DNA of 64,000 nt from Hordeum vulgare subsp. vulgare (taxonomy: Eukaryota; Streptophyta; Magnoliopsida; Poales; Poaceae), in contig NC_058524.1 of the NCBI RefSeq assembly GCF_904849725.1, positions 354,761,823 to 354,825,822 of the forward strand, given 5' to 3'. The notes below the pieces were generated by a model that made no database searches, had not been told where the DNA came from, and worked only from the letters and a program-made list of their open reading frames with translations. Made by a program: the position numbers and the translations under genes. Positions within the stretch are counted from its first letter, which is position 1; each line of letters starts with the position of its first letter. Shown here piece after piece: positions 33,562 through 45,830 of the stretch.

Positions 33562-33867
33562 TCATCCCTTAGCTATGTGATTTCCTCTACTCTCCCAAAC
33601 TAGCTCCAAGCATTGATTTAGTTCCATTTGCACTGTTTCATTAAGTTTCTCAAACCACTTGCTTTGATTTGAGGTCAAACGGTAGGAGGTTGTGGAGGAT
33701 GCAGCGCCACCGACAATGCTGCAACGCTCTTCTTCGTCACCCACGAGATATTCAGATAAGATAGTGCAAACATCTAAAAATGCAATCTTTCCAAATAAAA
33801 CATCATATTTAGAAGAGCTTGCTATAAAATTGTAAAGATCACCTAATAGAGAATAATCTTGCAGCAA
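33562..33867 (-). other. Unassigned 101-codon ORF
   Basis: An open frame starting MLQDYSLLGDLYNF with a fairly normal, non-repetitive composition. I do not recognise a family. It could be an exon remnant of a host gene or transposon. No splice-linked neighbour was found. Confidence 0.2.
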
Positions 33868-34986
33868 TTCTTCATAGCAACATAATTTTGCATAACTTCA
33901 AATCAATATCTTATCATAGTAATATCAATTATATCACAACAACAACATGATTTCTCATAATAGTATGAATTGGATCAATAATATCTCATCTGCGATTTTT
34001 CACAGCAGCACCATAATTTTGCGACAAACATAATGCAACACAGGACTTGTGCAATAGCTCACAATCAGTTATATTTTTCCAATGCAAAATGTATTGCTGG
34101 GGTGCAGGAACTAGAAGGCAAAACTGAATTGTGAACCTTCTTCATTGGTCAATGATGAATAGCAGGTCATGGATAAGAACAAAATAACGTCTCAGATGAA
34201 ACTACAACGGTAAGTGCAGAACAAGAGATGATGCAGAAATAGAAGAAGGCGTTCCACTCATGAAGCACCAATATGCTCATGTTTCATGAGTCAACGAGCA
34301 AGCTACGACAAATTAATTAATCCTCTCTGGATCATCTAGAGCAGGGCAAAATCAATCAATCAATCCTTTCCTAACCACCAGGCCTTGTCTATACGGCCAT
34401 CTCACCAATAGCATGGATGACTCTTTTGAAATAACGGCCAACGGCTTCATCGGATCTACCAAAATTGCCTCTGATTACCCTATTCCTAGTTTTGTGCCGA
34501 CTGGTGCGCAAACACGTATCTATTTGCCGTTCATGGACAAACAAGCAACCTGCGGTCCCCAAAGAGTTGTCAGAATCGAAAGGAAGGTGCTCTTCCAAGC
34601 CTTAGCATGTTCACACATTCTTGTTGAATAAATTACACTCTCAATTAGCATATTTGTCTTGTTGTCCATGTACATCTAGCTTGAAGAAGACCAATTCAGC
34701 AATACTTAGATGACAAATCAACAACATGCTCATTCTCTGCCAAGCATTAGTGTTAGGAGGAAGATTAGGGCGGGCCAAATAACCTGTGATTTGGGGGAGG
34801 AAGTCAAGGTGCTGCCACCGTGAAGCTCATGCACGCGTCAGCCTCGTGTCGCTGTCCCTGAAGCACCTGCTCCTGCAGAGGGAAACCACACCTAAAGAAA
34901 TGCCAAACGACAAGGACCAGCCCCTGCCACTATCACAAAGCCGGCAAGCAGCAGCCCCGCTACCGCGCGTTGCCAGCCAAGCTCCC
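33868..34986. other. Unassigned DNA
   Basis: AT-rich DNA with several CA-rich words (CAACAACAACA, CAGCAGCAC) and short open frames on both strands, none recognised. The last bases CTCCC (34982-34986) are the target duplication of the gypsy element that follows. Confidence 0.4.
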
Positions 34987-35430
34987 TGTTAGACCCTGAC
35001 GGTCTGAAGAACAATCACAGGGAAAAACTCGCTCAAACTAGCCGATTTCATTCATGAATTAGAGGAAGTAGCGGGTGAGCTAGTACATGGTTGCCAACCA
35101 GGAACACTAGCGGCGCAATAGGGGGAAACCCTAGAAGGAAGTCATGCCCGAGGCTAGCTGGATTCATGGCTTTATAGCCTTACAAAGTGAAGGAAAGGTA
35201 AAGCTAAATAAAATGAAAACGAAAGCGTTGTCAGTTTTTCGACAGTGACGCCCGATCATGGATTGTCGTCCGATCGCAGATCAACGGAAGTCAGGGCTTC
35301 ATCTTGAGCAAAGCGGTATGGGAGCCTTGGGAGCGTTGGATCAGCGATTGACGACTGTAGTCACTTCGCGTCAAGGATCGTCATTTGAATTGCGATAACT
35401 GAATCTGAATTCAGACACTGGGTCCTGACA
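34987..35430 (-). repeat. Gypsy chromovirus 3' LTR
   Basis: TGTTAGACCCTGACG to GGGTCCTGACA. A C-run (35433-35439) just to its right is the purine tract on the element's strand. Confidence 0.9.
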
Positions 35431-35465
35431 ACACCCCCCGGTCGACATCAAACCTGTCCTCAGGG

Positions 35466-35816
35466 CTAGAATGTCGGGAAAACCTTCTGAATGAACGAGG
35501 CATCCTCCCATGTTGCATCTTGTTCCTCAAGATTAGTCCACTTGATGAGCCATCTGACCACCGGTATCTCAATATCCCCTTGTATTCTTGGAATGAGTTT
35601 TCTGTCCAACAGTCGTTCAGGCTCAAGCAGAATTGTACCATCAACATGGAGCAATGGAAGGTTGGGATTAGGTATAGCTTGATATCCAAGGTGCTTCTTC
35701 AGTTGGCTGACATGGAATGTAGGATGTAGTTTGCAGTGCTCAGGGAGGAGTAGCTTGTAAGCTATAGGTCCCACCTTTTGGATGATCCTAAAAGGTCCAT
35801 AGTACTTGGAGTGCAA
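35466..35816 (-). pseudogene. Gypsy integrase C-terminus and chromodomain
   Basis: The upstream part has YYGPFRIIQKVGPIAYKLLLP and FHVSQLKKHLG, the conserved integrase tail. The end has LLEPERLLDRK, WLIKWTNLEEQDATWED and a terminal phenylalanine, the chromodomain pattern that steers chromoviruses to heterochromatin in known cases. The frame stays open to the stop near 35466. Confidence 0.85.
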
Positions 35817-36715
35817 TTTGAGGCACCTGTGTATGCTTGTAAGGCCGCAACTTCAAGTAAACCATATCCCCAACTTCTAATGTTCTTTGAGATCTTTTTC
35901 TGTTAGCATACATTTTCATCCTCTCTTGAGCTTTGAGGAGATTTCCTTTTATCTGGGCTGTAACTTGCTCTGCAGTAAGAATTGAGGAAAACTCGTGAGT
36001 TAAATCAGCAGGGTAAAGTGCAGCTTCAGACAACATGTTAGGGGGCCTGTTGTACAATGCTTGGAAAGGGGTTAGCTTGAGAGATGAATGGTAACTAGTG
36101 TTGTACCACCACTCAGCTAATGGGAGCCAGTGCAACCATTTTTGAGGTTGTTAGAAGGCCATACACCTTAAGTAGTTTTCCAAACATTGGTTGACTCTCT
36201 CTGTTTGTCCATGTGACTGGGGGTGGTAAGAGGTACTCATGTGGAGTTTTATGCCCAACTTCTTGAATAGTTCCTGCCAAAGATTGCTTGTGAAGATTCT
36301 GTCTCTGTCAGTGACAATAACTGAAGGGAGACCATGCAGTTTGATTTTTTTTCTTCTGTGAAAGCTTTAGCTACAGTGCTCACAGTTATTGGATGTTTCA
36401 TTGCAATGAAATGACTGTACTTAGTGAATCTATCTACCACAACCAGAATCATATCCTTGGATTGAGAAGTTGGAAGGCCCTCAATGAAATCCATGCTAAT
36501 GTGGCACCAAGCAAAATCAGGGACAGGAAGAGGTTGCAACATGCCTGGGTACTTGCAGTGTTCATGTTTGTTAATTTGGCAAGTTGGGCACTGTTTGATG
36601 TAATCCAAAATAAACCGCTTCATGCCAAGCCAGTGGAAAAGGAGTTTCATTCTCTGATATGTGGCTCTATGTCCATAGTGGCCACCTAGTTCAGAATTGT
36701 GCAAAGCTGAGACCA
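35817..36715 (-). pseudogene. Gypsy integrase zinc finger and core
   Basis: The HHCC finger (HNSELGGHYGHRATYQRM ... CPTCQINK, about 36590-36704) and the core with [11 protein letters not shown] and VVVDRFTKYSHFIAM are visible. The frame breaks near 36345 in a T-run and at about 36140. The segment LPLAEWWYNTSYH marks the region after the catalytic Glu. The Sirevirus sits just upstream of the zinc finger (36716-36720 is its TSD). Confidence 0.85.
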
Positions 36716-36720
36716 GTTTA

Positions 36721-38140
36721 TGAAAGTGCGTTATATTGACTAGAGGGGGGGGGTGAATAGGATATTTTTAGAATTTCATCACTTAGGAAATTCCTTTTGA
36801 GGAAATTCCTCACTGATGACTAACTTACATCGGAAACAGTAAAGGATCAGGAGTGCAAAGTTTCACTACATCAGTTTTTCAGTATGAGGAATGTGAAAAC
36901 AGATTGCACAGTAAGCAGGCACGCAGAAAACAGATGAGGATTAACTTGCGTGAAGAATTTGGGGTTGAGGAATTTCAGAGAAAGTCTTCAACAAATTCTT
37001 CAAACAGTGACAGTGAAAATCATCAACACATAATCTGAGGAATATAAAGAGTTGAGGAATTAGAACCCGTTTCACAGCGAAGACAGTAGTGGATGACCCA
37101 GTTCCAACTGCTGTGATAGTTGTACATCTGGTTTGGAGCGTCTTGGTATTGAAACCAAAAGACACACAGTCCAGGGACACACAGTCCCTACCGTATTCTC
37201 CTTGGGCTAAGAACACACAGTCCTCGCCCAACACTCATGGTAAGTCTTTAGGGCAGACTTCCAAACCCTCACAAACTTGGTCACCCGACGATCCACATTT
37301 GACTGCTGGATTGCTCTAGACCATGACGCCTAACCATCTGGAGGATGCACAGTCCTCAAAGGTAAAAAGGCTTCAGTCCCACACAGGAACAACTTCTTCA
37401 GTGATGCTCAATCACTTGGTTTTCGGTTTGTGGTTTGGTGTTTGGGGTATTTCCTCACAGATGAATTACTATCGAAGACTCTGAGGAATTTGGGTTGCAC
37501 TTATGACAAGTGTCAGTTTCTAACGGAGCAGCCAACCAGCTAAAGGTTGTGGGGGGCGGCTATTTATAGCCTGGGAGCATCCCGACATGATTTGACATTA
37601 ATGCCCTTAACTAATATGACCGTTGGTGTGGATAAGACCAATGATGTGGCGTGGCTATCAAAACGGTCGGGACCATCAACTGTGAGAGTCCTCATGTCAC
37701 TCATATTCCTCACTTGAGGCTTTTGGTAGGATTAGGTTTGGGTTGAGCATCATGAGGACATTCATTCCAATGTGTTACCTCGACCCCCTTTAACAGTACG
37801 GTGTTCCTATTACTCAAGTGTGAAGAAAATAAAACAGAAAGAGTAAATCTTCATGCTTCAAAGTCTTCAGAATGATTTTCTTCAGGACCCACCGAATTCC
37901 TCAATTTCAATATCTTCATGAGAAATATATTTTTCATCGCAAATTCTTCGCGATTCAAATCTTCAGCTTCAGACCAATTTCTTCAACCGAAGATATACAT
38001 TTTTAGGGGTCGATATTCATCGAATATTTCAAACTCCTCAGCGACTTATAGATCCTGTGTACAGTCATGAACACATTAGATACTTAACCTATAAGTCTCC
38101 AAACCACCAAAATCACTAAGGGGCACTAGATGCACTTACA
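36721..38140 (-). repeat. Sirevirus 3' LTR (1420 bp)
   Basis: TATTTATA at 37561-37568 is TATAAATA on the element's strand, so the 3' LTR keeps a consensus TATA box. Confidence 0.93.
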
Positions 38141-38830
38141 ATCTCCCCCTTTTTGGTGGTTGATGACAATTAGGTTAAGTCTTCAACAAGGATAAGAATA
38201 TGAAGTGTAAATACTCATTTGAGGAATTTGAAATCAAGATTCAGAGAGGCTCCCCGTGAAGATGTGCATATCTTGAGGATTTTGCTTTTCACAACAAATG
38301 CACATTGATGATTTATATCATGGAGATCTCCCCCTGAGTCTTGTAAATCATGCATATAGTATGAAGAAATTGAGGATGCATGATGACAAATGGTATCTGA
38401 CGAATTTCAGCATGCGTGCATTAAAATTTTGAGGAATAAGCATGCGAAGAAAAATGTTCAAAAGCGTCAGAGTACCATCGGGCTTAAGTTACAACTCATT
38501 ACATAAACACTTCAGAAGAGCCAAGAGTTTGTAACTTAAATATAGTTCATAAGCCCCAAAATATCCCGCTTGAAGACTAACTCTCAAGTTTCTCCCCCTT
38601 TGTCATCAAGTGACAAAAAGGTACAAACTGAGGACTAACGCCCGTGAAGACTCTCCCTCCTTGGAAGTTGATGAAGATGCGTGAGGATTCTTGGGAGCAG
38701 TCTTCCTCCTTGGACCGGTGGCAGTTTCTTGTTGTTTTTCATCAGATTTAGAAGTGCGAAATGAAGAAAAAGAACTGTCCTCAAGGTCTGGAACTGGAAT
38801 TGGCCCGAATTTCTTCTTGGGTGGCCACGA
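38141..38830 (-). other. Sirevirus purine tract and non-coding DNA
   Basis: ATCTCCCCCTTTTTGGTGG (38141-38159) is the purine tract on the minus strand. The remaining ~670 bp are rich in TTGAGGA/TCTTCA words and show no convincing frame. A second CTCCCCCTTTGTCATCAA motif is at 38592. Confidence 0.75.
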
Positions 38831-41800
38831 CTAGTCAAAGTCTCGCTCAAACTCGAATTCTTCAAGTTCTGCCGGAGTCTTCAGATGAGCAAGTGTAGCC
38901 CAGGCGCGATCAAAAACTTCATGAAGATAATGATGGTTAAGCTTCACAACATTCTGCGTTTCATTGAGGGTTTTCACAATGGCGCCGAACTGGCGTTTGA
39001 CCCACTTGTGATTTTGATCCACCTTCTGGTGAAGACTGAGAAGAAGCTCTCTGGTATTCAGCACACGAGGATCAACAGGGCTTGGAGGATGAGTCTTAGT
39101 ATCATCCCATGAAGAATATGCTTCGGGCTCTCTGAACTGTCCATCAAGGGGCCTACGGCCTTCATCAATGACATACTTGCCTTTTCCTTCAACAGGCTCG
39201 AAAGTCTTCTTGTTGACCCTGATAGGAGGCATATAACCAACATGGTTGTTGAAATCAGCGTGAAAGTTGATGCCTGTCCTTGTCCTGATGAATCTCATGA
39301 TCCATGGAGCATATATCTTGTGGTCAAAAGGACACATTGCATTGTCGGCCAAAGTCCTCAAGAAGAAATCATGGATGTTGATAGGAATACCATGAATGAT
39401 GTTGAAGAGGATATTCTTCATGATGCCTACAACATCTTCTTCATCATCGTGGCCCTTGATCGGCGCAAGAACGCTGCAGAGGATTCTGTAAACAGTCCTT
39501 GGTTCATATGTGAGCTCATGGATGAGGAAGGTTTTTCTCGGTGGTTGCCCTTTAGCCAAAGGCTTCATGAGGACTTCCATCATCTTGTTGGGCAGCTCAC
39601 GCTCATCATAAAGCTTCACGCCTTGCTCTGAGGGAATTGACACTGGCAGTTCACGCAATAGCTCAATGGCAGGAGCCTTGTGGTGTGTGTTTTGCATCAT
39701 CCATTCAAACACCCAGGTGTTGATATCTGCAGGATCTCCAGATATGTGAAGAGTGTCATAAAATTGAAGAATAAGCTCACTGTTCCAGTCACAGATATCT
39801 GAGCACATTGGGAGGAGTCCAGCTTCATGAAGGACGTTGAGGACTGGAGCAATGCTTGGTATTTCTTCAAGCTCAACGTGAGGAATATGCCTGTGTTGGA
39901 AAATCTTGTTTCTTCCACACAGCACAGAGGCATAGTAGTTGAGATGGGTCCTCGTCCAAAACTTCAAATGCCTGATGCGAGGCTTGTCATAGGGTTTTTC
40001 TCCGATGAAGAACATGCGTTCTTCAAAGAAGGACTCCTTTTGAAACTTTGGCCGCTTGGAGAACGGCTGACGCTGCATTGGATGAAGATTTTGCTGTTGG
40101 ACCTGAGGGGATACAATAATTGCAGATTCTGGGTTGAGCACGACGAAAGCATTGTCTGGGTCTGGTGCATTTTCCTCAGCATGGTCCTGAGGGTGAGGAA
40201 TTTCATCAGCTTGAGCTTCAGGCTGAGGAGCATGCTCTTGTTGCGCTTCAGGCTGAGGAATATGGTCTGGTTGCGCTTGAGGCTGACGAATGGGGTCTGG
40301 TTGAGCTTCAGGCCGAGGAATGTCGTCAACTAGAGCATCTTGTTGAAGGTTTTGCTCTGGAGGAGGAATGGGTTCATCTTGAGCCTCAGCTTGAGGATCT
40401 TGCTCAGGAGGAGGAGTTGGGTCAGCCTGATCCTCAGGTTGAGGATTTTTCTCGGGACTATGACTTTCATCAGCTTGAGGATTTTTAGTTTGTTCTTCCT
40501 CAGCTTGCTTGGTGAGAGATCCAGATTCATCAGCTGGTGCAGCTGATCCTTGTGCAGTTTCTTCATGATGAATAGAAGGCTGAGGACTGTCGTCAATGTG
40601 AACCTCCTCGTCAGTATGTTCCTCAGATGCAGCATCCTTCATTTCCTCATCTGGCCCTTGCTCCTGGTCTTCGCTTGCGAAGGTAACCATTTGGTAAGAA
40701 GGAGCACTGTTAAGAGGCACCGGATCCAGAGGAGCATTTTCTTCAAGTGCTTTGAGGCGCTTGGCCTCAGTTTGTTCTTCTGCTGAAGAGGCTTTTCTCT
40801 TCTTGGCTTCCTTTTCAGCAACCCTTGTCTTTTTCACGTCTGATGCAGACGGAGTCATCTTCTTCACCTTTGAAGCTTTTGATGAAGGTGTTTTCTCAGC
40901 AGATTCATCAGCTGGCTTTGAGGAATCAGCTGGAGCACAGTCATCAGCTGGCTTTGAAGAAGCAGCTGGAACAGATTCATTAGCTGGCTTGGAAGCAACA
41001 GCTGGAGCAGATTCAGTCTCACCAGCTGTGGCAGATTCATCACCTGGATTTTCCGTGGTGATTTCCTCAATTACTGGTTCATCCACACAGCTTCCTTGAG
41101 GGACTTCCTCATCATGAGCAGTTTCATAAGCTGGTTCTTCAATCAGAGGCTGAGGAGATGGTACTGGAGGGGCAACTTTCTTGTTGTAGTCGTTAACAGC
41201 TTCAGTGGCAAGTTTGATGAAACTGCTTTTTAGACTTTGACGGCCAAAAAGCTTGGAGTAGTTATCTACCAAAGTCTTCAACTCTGCCTGTGTTGACACC
41301 AGGTCATCAGGTGTCAGGTTGAGGAGATTCTGCTTGAGGAATTTCTCCTTCTTGAGCTTAGTAACCTTGGCCTGTTTGGCTTGCTGCTCCTTCCACTTGG
41401 CCTCGTTGATGAATGTAGCCACCATGTGGCTGATGCCTGGGGGAAGTTCCAAATCATCAAGTGGAGTGTTGGAGTCCTCATACCAGATATTGATGTAGTC
41501 GAGGAGGACTTTTGGGTCCATGGCCAGAGGAATGGAGCTGCCAGAAGCTTGAGCTACCCTCTCTTGCTTGTTTTTGATCATTGCTTGCAGAGTTTCATCA
41601 TCAAATTCATCACTACCTTCTGATGCAGAAGGGACTGTGATGATTTTGCTTGGGCTGGGTTTTGTTCCTCTCCCAGCAGTCACCTTAGTCTTCAGAGGAG
41701 TTGGTGAAGACTTTGTCTCCGAGCTTGTTGCAGCTGGGAGTGAGGAGCTGGAGGTAGCGGGCAGTGTCTTCACTACCGGCTTCTATTCAGGTTTTGAAGC

Positions 41801-42503
41801 CTGTGGTGGTGCTGAGGATTTTGGTGCTGAGGGTGTTGGCGATGATGGTTTTGGTGCTGATGCTGGAGCTGTTTTCTCTTGAGGCTTTGAAGCCTTTGGT
41901 TTTGGTGTCATAGACTTTTGTTGAGGAATTGCCGAACCAGAAGTCTCAGCAGTAGAGGAAGTAGCGGCAGTTGAAGCAGCAGCAGATGATTCGTTGAATT
42001 TCCTCACAGCAGCCTCTGCCTGCTTCTTGAGCTTTGCCAAGTGTTTTTTCCTTTTCATCAGGATAATCATCAAGTGTTTTGATGCTTGAGGGATCTGCTG
42101 CTTGATAATCCTCAAGTGGAGCCCGTTTGCCAGGAGGCTTCAGAGCGAATTTCTTCGCATATTTGGGAGTGACGGATCTGTACTCCTTCCACTCCTCAGC
42201 CCATCGGCGTTCTATCTTCTGAAGCCAAATCTTTCTCTTGGACATAGTTTCATTTTCATCAGGAGTGCAGTAATCCAGGTATATATCCTCACGGATATCT
42301 GCGGCTGTATTCTGCTCAAGTTTCTTGCCTCCCTTTTGCTTCCTGTCATCCTGCATTTTCTTCAGCTGAGGATTTGGCTGATGAGATTGAACACTTGAGG
42401 ACTCTGATGAGACTTCAAGATTTTCTTCAAGAAACGCTGCAAATGAGTTAATTTGATGAGAACTGAGAGATTCATCAGCAGACGTGTGTGTACATGTGAA
42501 CAT
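38831..42503 (-). pseudogene. Sirevirus accessory ORF (about 1220 codons)
   Basis: The frame starts at the ATG at 42503 and ends at TAG 38831-38833. It is broken once by a frameshift in a T-run near 42045 and once by TAG at 41783-41785. Downstream of that TAG it is open for about 980 codons. The first half is Lys/Pro/Ser/Ala-rich with predicted disorder and tandem units: KPADES-type repeats (about 40860-41030) and QPEAQ-type repeats (about 40170-40330). The last ~370 residues are globular, with FWTRTHLNYYASVLCGRNK and WVFEWMMQNTHH. They recall the domain annotated in plants as a putative transposon protein; that is from memory. Extra ORFs here are called env-like in some Sireviruses, but I see no signal peptide or membrane segment. 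Confidence 0.8.
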
Positions 42504-43105
42504 AGTATAGTTGCGAGGAATTTGGAGAGGTCATATGCGTTCTCAGATTTGAAGAAAATGAATTTTTTTGAGAGTTGAGGAATTTGACCAGTGGTTGAGG
42601 AATTTGCCTAAGCATACTGTTCTTGGGTTCCAGAGTTGTACAGATCCGAATATTCGCACAACTGAGGAATCTCGTGCAAATCTTAGATGCTTAGTGAAGT
42701 TCATCAATAGTGTGGTGATAGGCAGTGTTTGAGGAAAAGAAACGGATGGATTCTTGATGAAAAAACAGGTTTCACATCTCAGAGGTAAAATAGTAGATCA
42801 AACTTGCTGTAAAAATAGGGTTTTTATTTACCCTAGATGGCGCGCACGAAGAATAGAGAAGAGTAGCAGGGAGAAGCTCTTTCAGTGCGGGTCCAATGCG
42901 CCCTAACTTGGCAGCAGAGGACGTCTACAGCGGCGGCGGACGAGGATGGTCCGACTCCGGCGTGGTTTCGGCGACGGAAAAGTCGACGCAGTGAAGCTTT
43001 TCTTCGCCGGCGTCGAGACTTCCCGCGGTGGCGCTAGGGTTTGGAGCTTTGCTGTAGCAGGAGAGCGATGGAGCGAAGAAGTGTTTGCCGAGGGGGATGG
43101 GGACA
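42504..43105 (-). promoter_or_regulatory. Possible 5' leader of the accessory ORF
   Basis: On the minus strand a CT/GC-rich stretch containing AAACCCTAGCG follows the TATA box at 43106. Next comes GGTAAATAAAAACCCTA (about 42820-42838), which could be a 5' splice site, and then AT-rich DNA to the ATG. The layout resembles a grass gene leader more than retroelement DNA. Confidence 0.45.
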
Positions 43106-43186
43106 TATTTATAGCCAGGCAGTTACTGTTGGCGTGAGGAAATCAGACCAAATAGCCCGTTCCTCTACGTCTCCGCAGGACACGTG
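43106..43186 (-). promoter_or_regulatory. Internal promoter candidate: TATA box and G-box
   Basis: TATTTATA (43106-43113) reads TATAAATA on the element's strand, within GGCTATAAATA, the same context as the LTR TATA at 37561. CACGTG (43181-43186) lies about 70 bp upstream. No known coding function explains this stretch. Confidence 0.5.
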
Positions 43187-43875
43187 TAGCTTACGAGCGA
43201 AGCGGTGGAGATCGTGGTTATCCGAACGAGGAAAGTGGGGTTAAGTTACTGTTCATTAAAAAAAATATTTTTGAAGATTTGAGGATTTTGTTACAAAATC
43301 ATCAGCTGACAAGGACGCAGTGAGGATTTCGAACAAAGTTTCAAGTAGAACGCATATGAAGAATTGAATAGACTGGATGAGAATAGCATAGAGGGAAAGT
43401 AGGGTCCGATCACATTCACTTAGATGAAATACCAACTTGAAGAAATAGCTATAAGTGAATGCTGTTGAGGACTTGAAATCAGAGTCTATCTAGGTAAACG
43501 AAAGTCATCAAGTGTTTTTGAAGATTTGACTAACTTGAGGATTTTGTGATAAATCGTCACAATGATGAATTTCAATTTTGAAGAAAAACGATTTTGAAGA
43601 ACAACTCATTTGAAGAAAACCAAAATTTTGAAGAAATGAGACTTTGAAGAAATTCAACTTGAGGAATTTCACGTTGGGCGGTGGCGTGACCCACCATATA
43701 AGAATGTTGATTACAGACGCCGCGTACAATTATTGTAGGGCCGTGAGAATCAATTTCTTCGTTGATTTCTTCACACTCAGAGTGATATTCTTCATCAGTT
43801 GAAGAAAATCGATTCATCATGTGTTGCACATCTAAGTCATCAATTTTGCATAAGTGTTAGGATGTGTGCATGTTT
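43187..43875 (-). other. Non-coding DNA between pol and the accessory-ORF promoter
   Basis: AT-rich, with many TTTTGAAGA and TTGAGGA words. No domain recognised. Confidence 0.6.
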
Positions 43876-45830
43876 TTACAAAACATTTGAAGATTCTAAG
43901 ATATTTAGCTCACACCGCAACTTGCAAAACCTTTTCTCATCCAAGGGCTTAGTGAAGATATCTGCCAGTTGATCATCAGTCTTCACATGGTCGATGAGGA
44001 TATTGCCCTTGAGGACATGGTTCCGAAGAAAATGATGACGAATCTGGATGTGCTTGGTCTTCGAGTGCTGTACTGGGTTGTTTGCAATCTTGATTGCACT
44101 CTCATTGTCACAGTAGAGAGGCACATTCTTCATGTTGATGCCGTAGTCCTTGAGGGTTTGCTTCATCCACAACAATTGGGCACAACATGAACCAGTAGCA
44201 ATGTACTCAGCTTCGACAGTGGAGAGTGATACACAGTTCTGCTTCTTTGAGGACCAGCAAACTAGTGATCTTCCGAGGAAATGGCATGTGCCAGATGTTG
44301 ACTTGCGATCCACACGGTCACCAGCATAGTCAGAATCAGAATACCCTACCAGATGAAGATTTGAGCCCTTGGGGTAGCATAATCCTAGTGTTGGCGTGTG
44401 AGCTAAGTATCGAAGAATATGCTTCACAACCTTATGGTGTGATTCCTTCGGTTTTGCTTGAAAACGTGTACACATGCAAATACTAAGCATTATATCTGGC
44501 CTAGATGCGCATAGATTCAATAAAGAGCCAATCATAGAGCGGTATACCTGTTGATCGAATTCTTTACCATTTTCGTCAGTGCCGAGGTGGCCGTTGGTAG
44601 GCATTGGAGTCTTGGCAGCTTTGCATTCATGAATGTCGAATTTCCTCAGAACATCCTTGAGCTATTTATCGTGCGATATGAAGATTCCATTACGTTGTTG
44701 ACGAATTTGAAGACCTAAGAAGAATTTCAGCTCCCCCATCATAGACATCTGATATTCTTCACTCATCATGTAAGCAAATTCATCACTGTATCGTTTGTCA
44801 GTACAACCAAATATAATATCATCGACATATATCTGGCACACAAATAGTTCATTATCATAGGATTTAGTGAAAAGAGTTGGATCGAGTGAACCAGGTTTGA
44901 AGCCTTTCTACATGAGGAATTCCGTCAATGTATCATACCATGCCCGAGGGGTTTGCTTGAGACCATAGAGCGCCTTTTTGAGTCTGAGGACTTTGTGTGG
45001 ATTCTTTGGATCCTCAAAACCTGGGGGCTGAGCAACATATACTTCTTCCTCAAGTTTACCATTGAGGAATGCACTTTTCACATCCATTTGATATACGATG
45101 ATGTTATGATGATTAACATAAGCAAGTAGTATTCGAATAGCTTCAAGTCTAGCAGCAGGTGCAAAAGTTTCATTGAAATCTATTCCTTCAACCTGGGTGT
45201 AGCCTTGGGCTACAAGTCATGCCTTATTCCTCACCACTTGACCATCCTCATCTTGCTTGTTTCGGAAAATCCACTTGGTTCCGATGATATTGTGCTTGCG
45301 AGGATCTAGTCGTTTGATGAGCTCCCATACGTCATTCAGCTTGAATTGAAGAAGTTCATCTTGCATAGCTTGGATCCACTCTGGTTCCAGGAAAGCCTCA
45401 ACAACTTTTGAGGGTTCTGTGATAGATACAAAGGAGAAATGCCCACAAAAGTTAACTAAGTGTGAAGCTTTTGAGCGAGTGAGAGGACCTGGCGCGTTGA
45501 CATTGAGGATTTTGTCAAGGAGCACTTCATTTGCAATCCTCGGATGAGCCGGTTGAGGATTTCGTCTGGGCTGAGGAATTGGTTCTGGAGCAATTTCCTC
45601 AGGAGCACCTTCTTGATTTTCATCAGTGACGGGGATGGTTTCTTCACCAATTTCCTTAGTGGGAACAATGTCTTCAGTAGGTTTGAGCTTTATTGCTTCC
45701 TCAGGAGACATCTTATCTGGATCAGAAGGCAATTGCTCTCTTTGCGAGCCATCTACAGTCTCAACAACTTTGTTGTGATAGTTGTTGCAGACTCTGTAGG
45801 TGTGCGAGTCCTTTCCATAACCGAGCATAA
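43876..45830 (-). pseudogene. Sirevirus RT and RNase H
   Basis: RT has its catalytic YVDD intact (44818-44829). The linker end holds PEWIQAMQDELLQF and GTKWIFRNKQDEDG. RNase H (43876-44604) keeps YSDSDYAGD, LSTVEAEYIA and YCDNESAI with all acidic catalytic residues, then HIQIRHHF and the tail DQLADIFTKPL. Stops interrupt RT near 44664, 44909 and 45218, so the domain is dead although the active sites survive. Confidence 0.88.

Noticed and set aside
34786..34992. 68-codon frame before the gypsy LTR
   Set aside because: Short, runs into the LTR insertion, no domain, no splice partner found.
40165..42398. Several + strand frames opposite the accessory ORF
   Set aside because: They are antisense shadows of a biased, repeat-rich coding sequence. 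Orientation follows the element.
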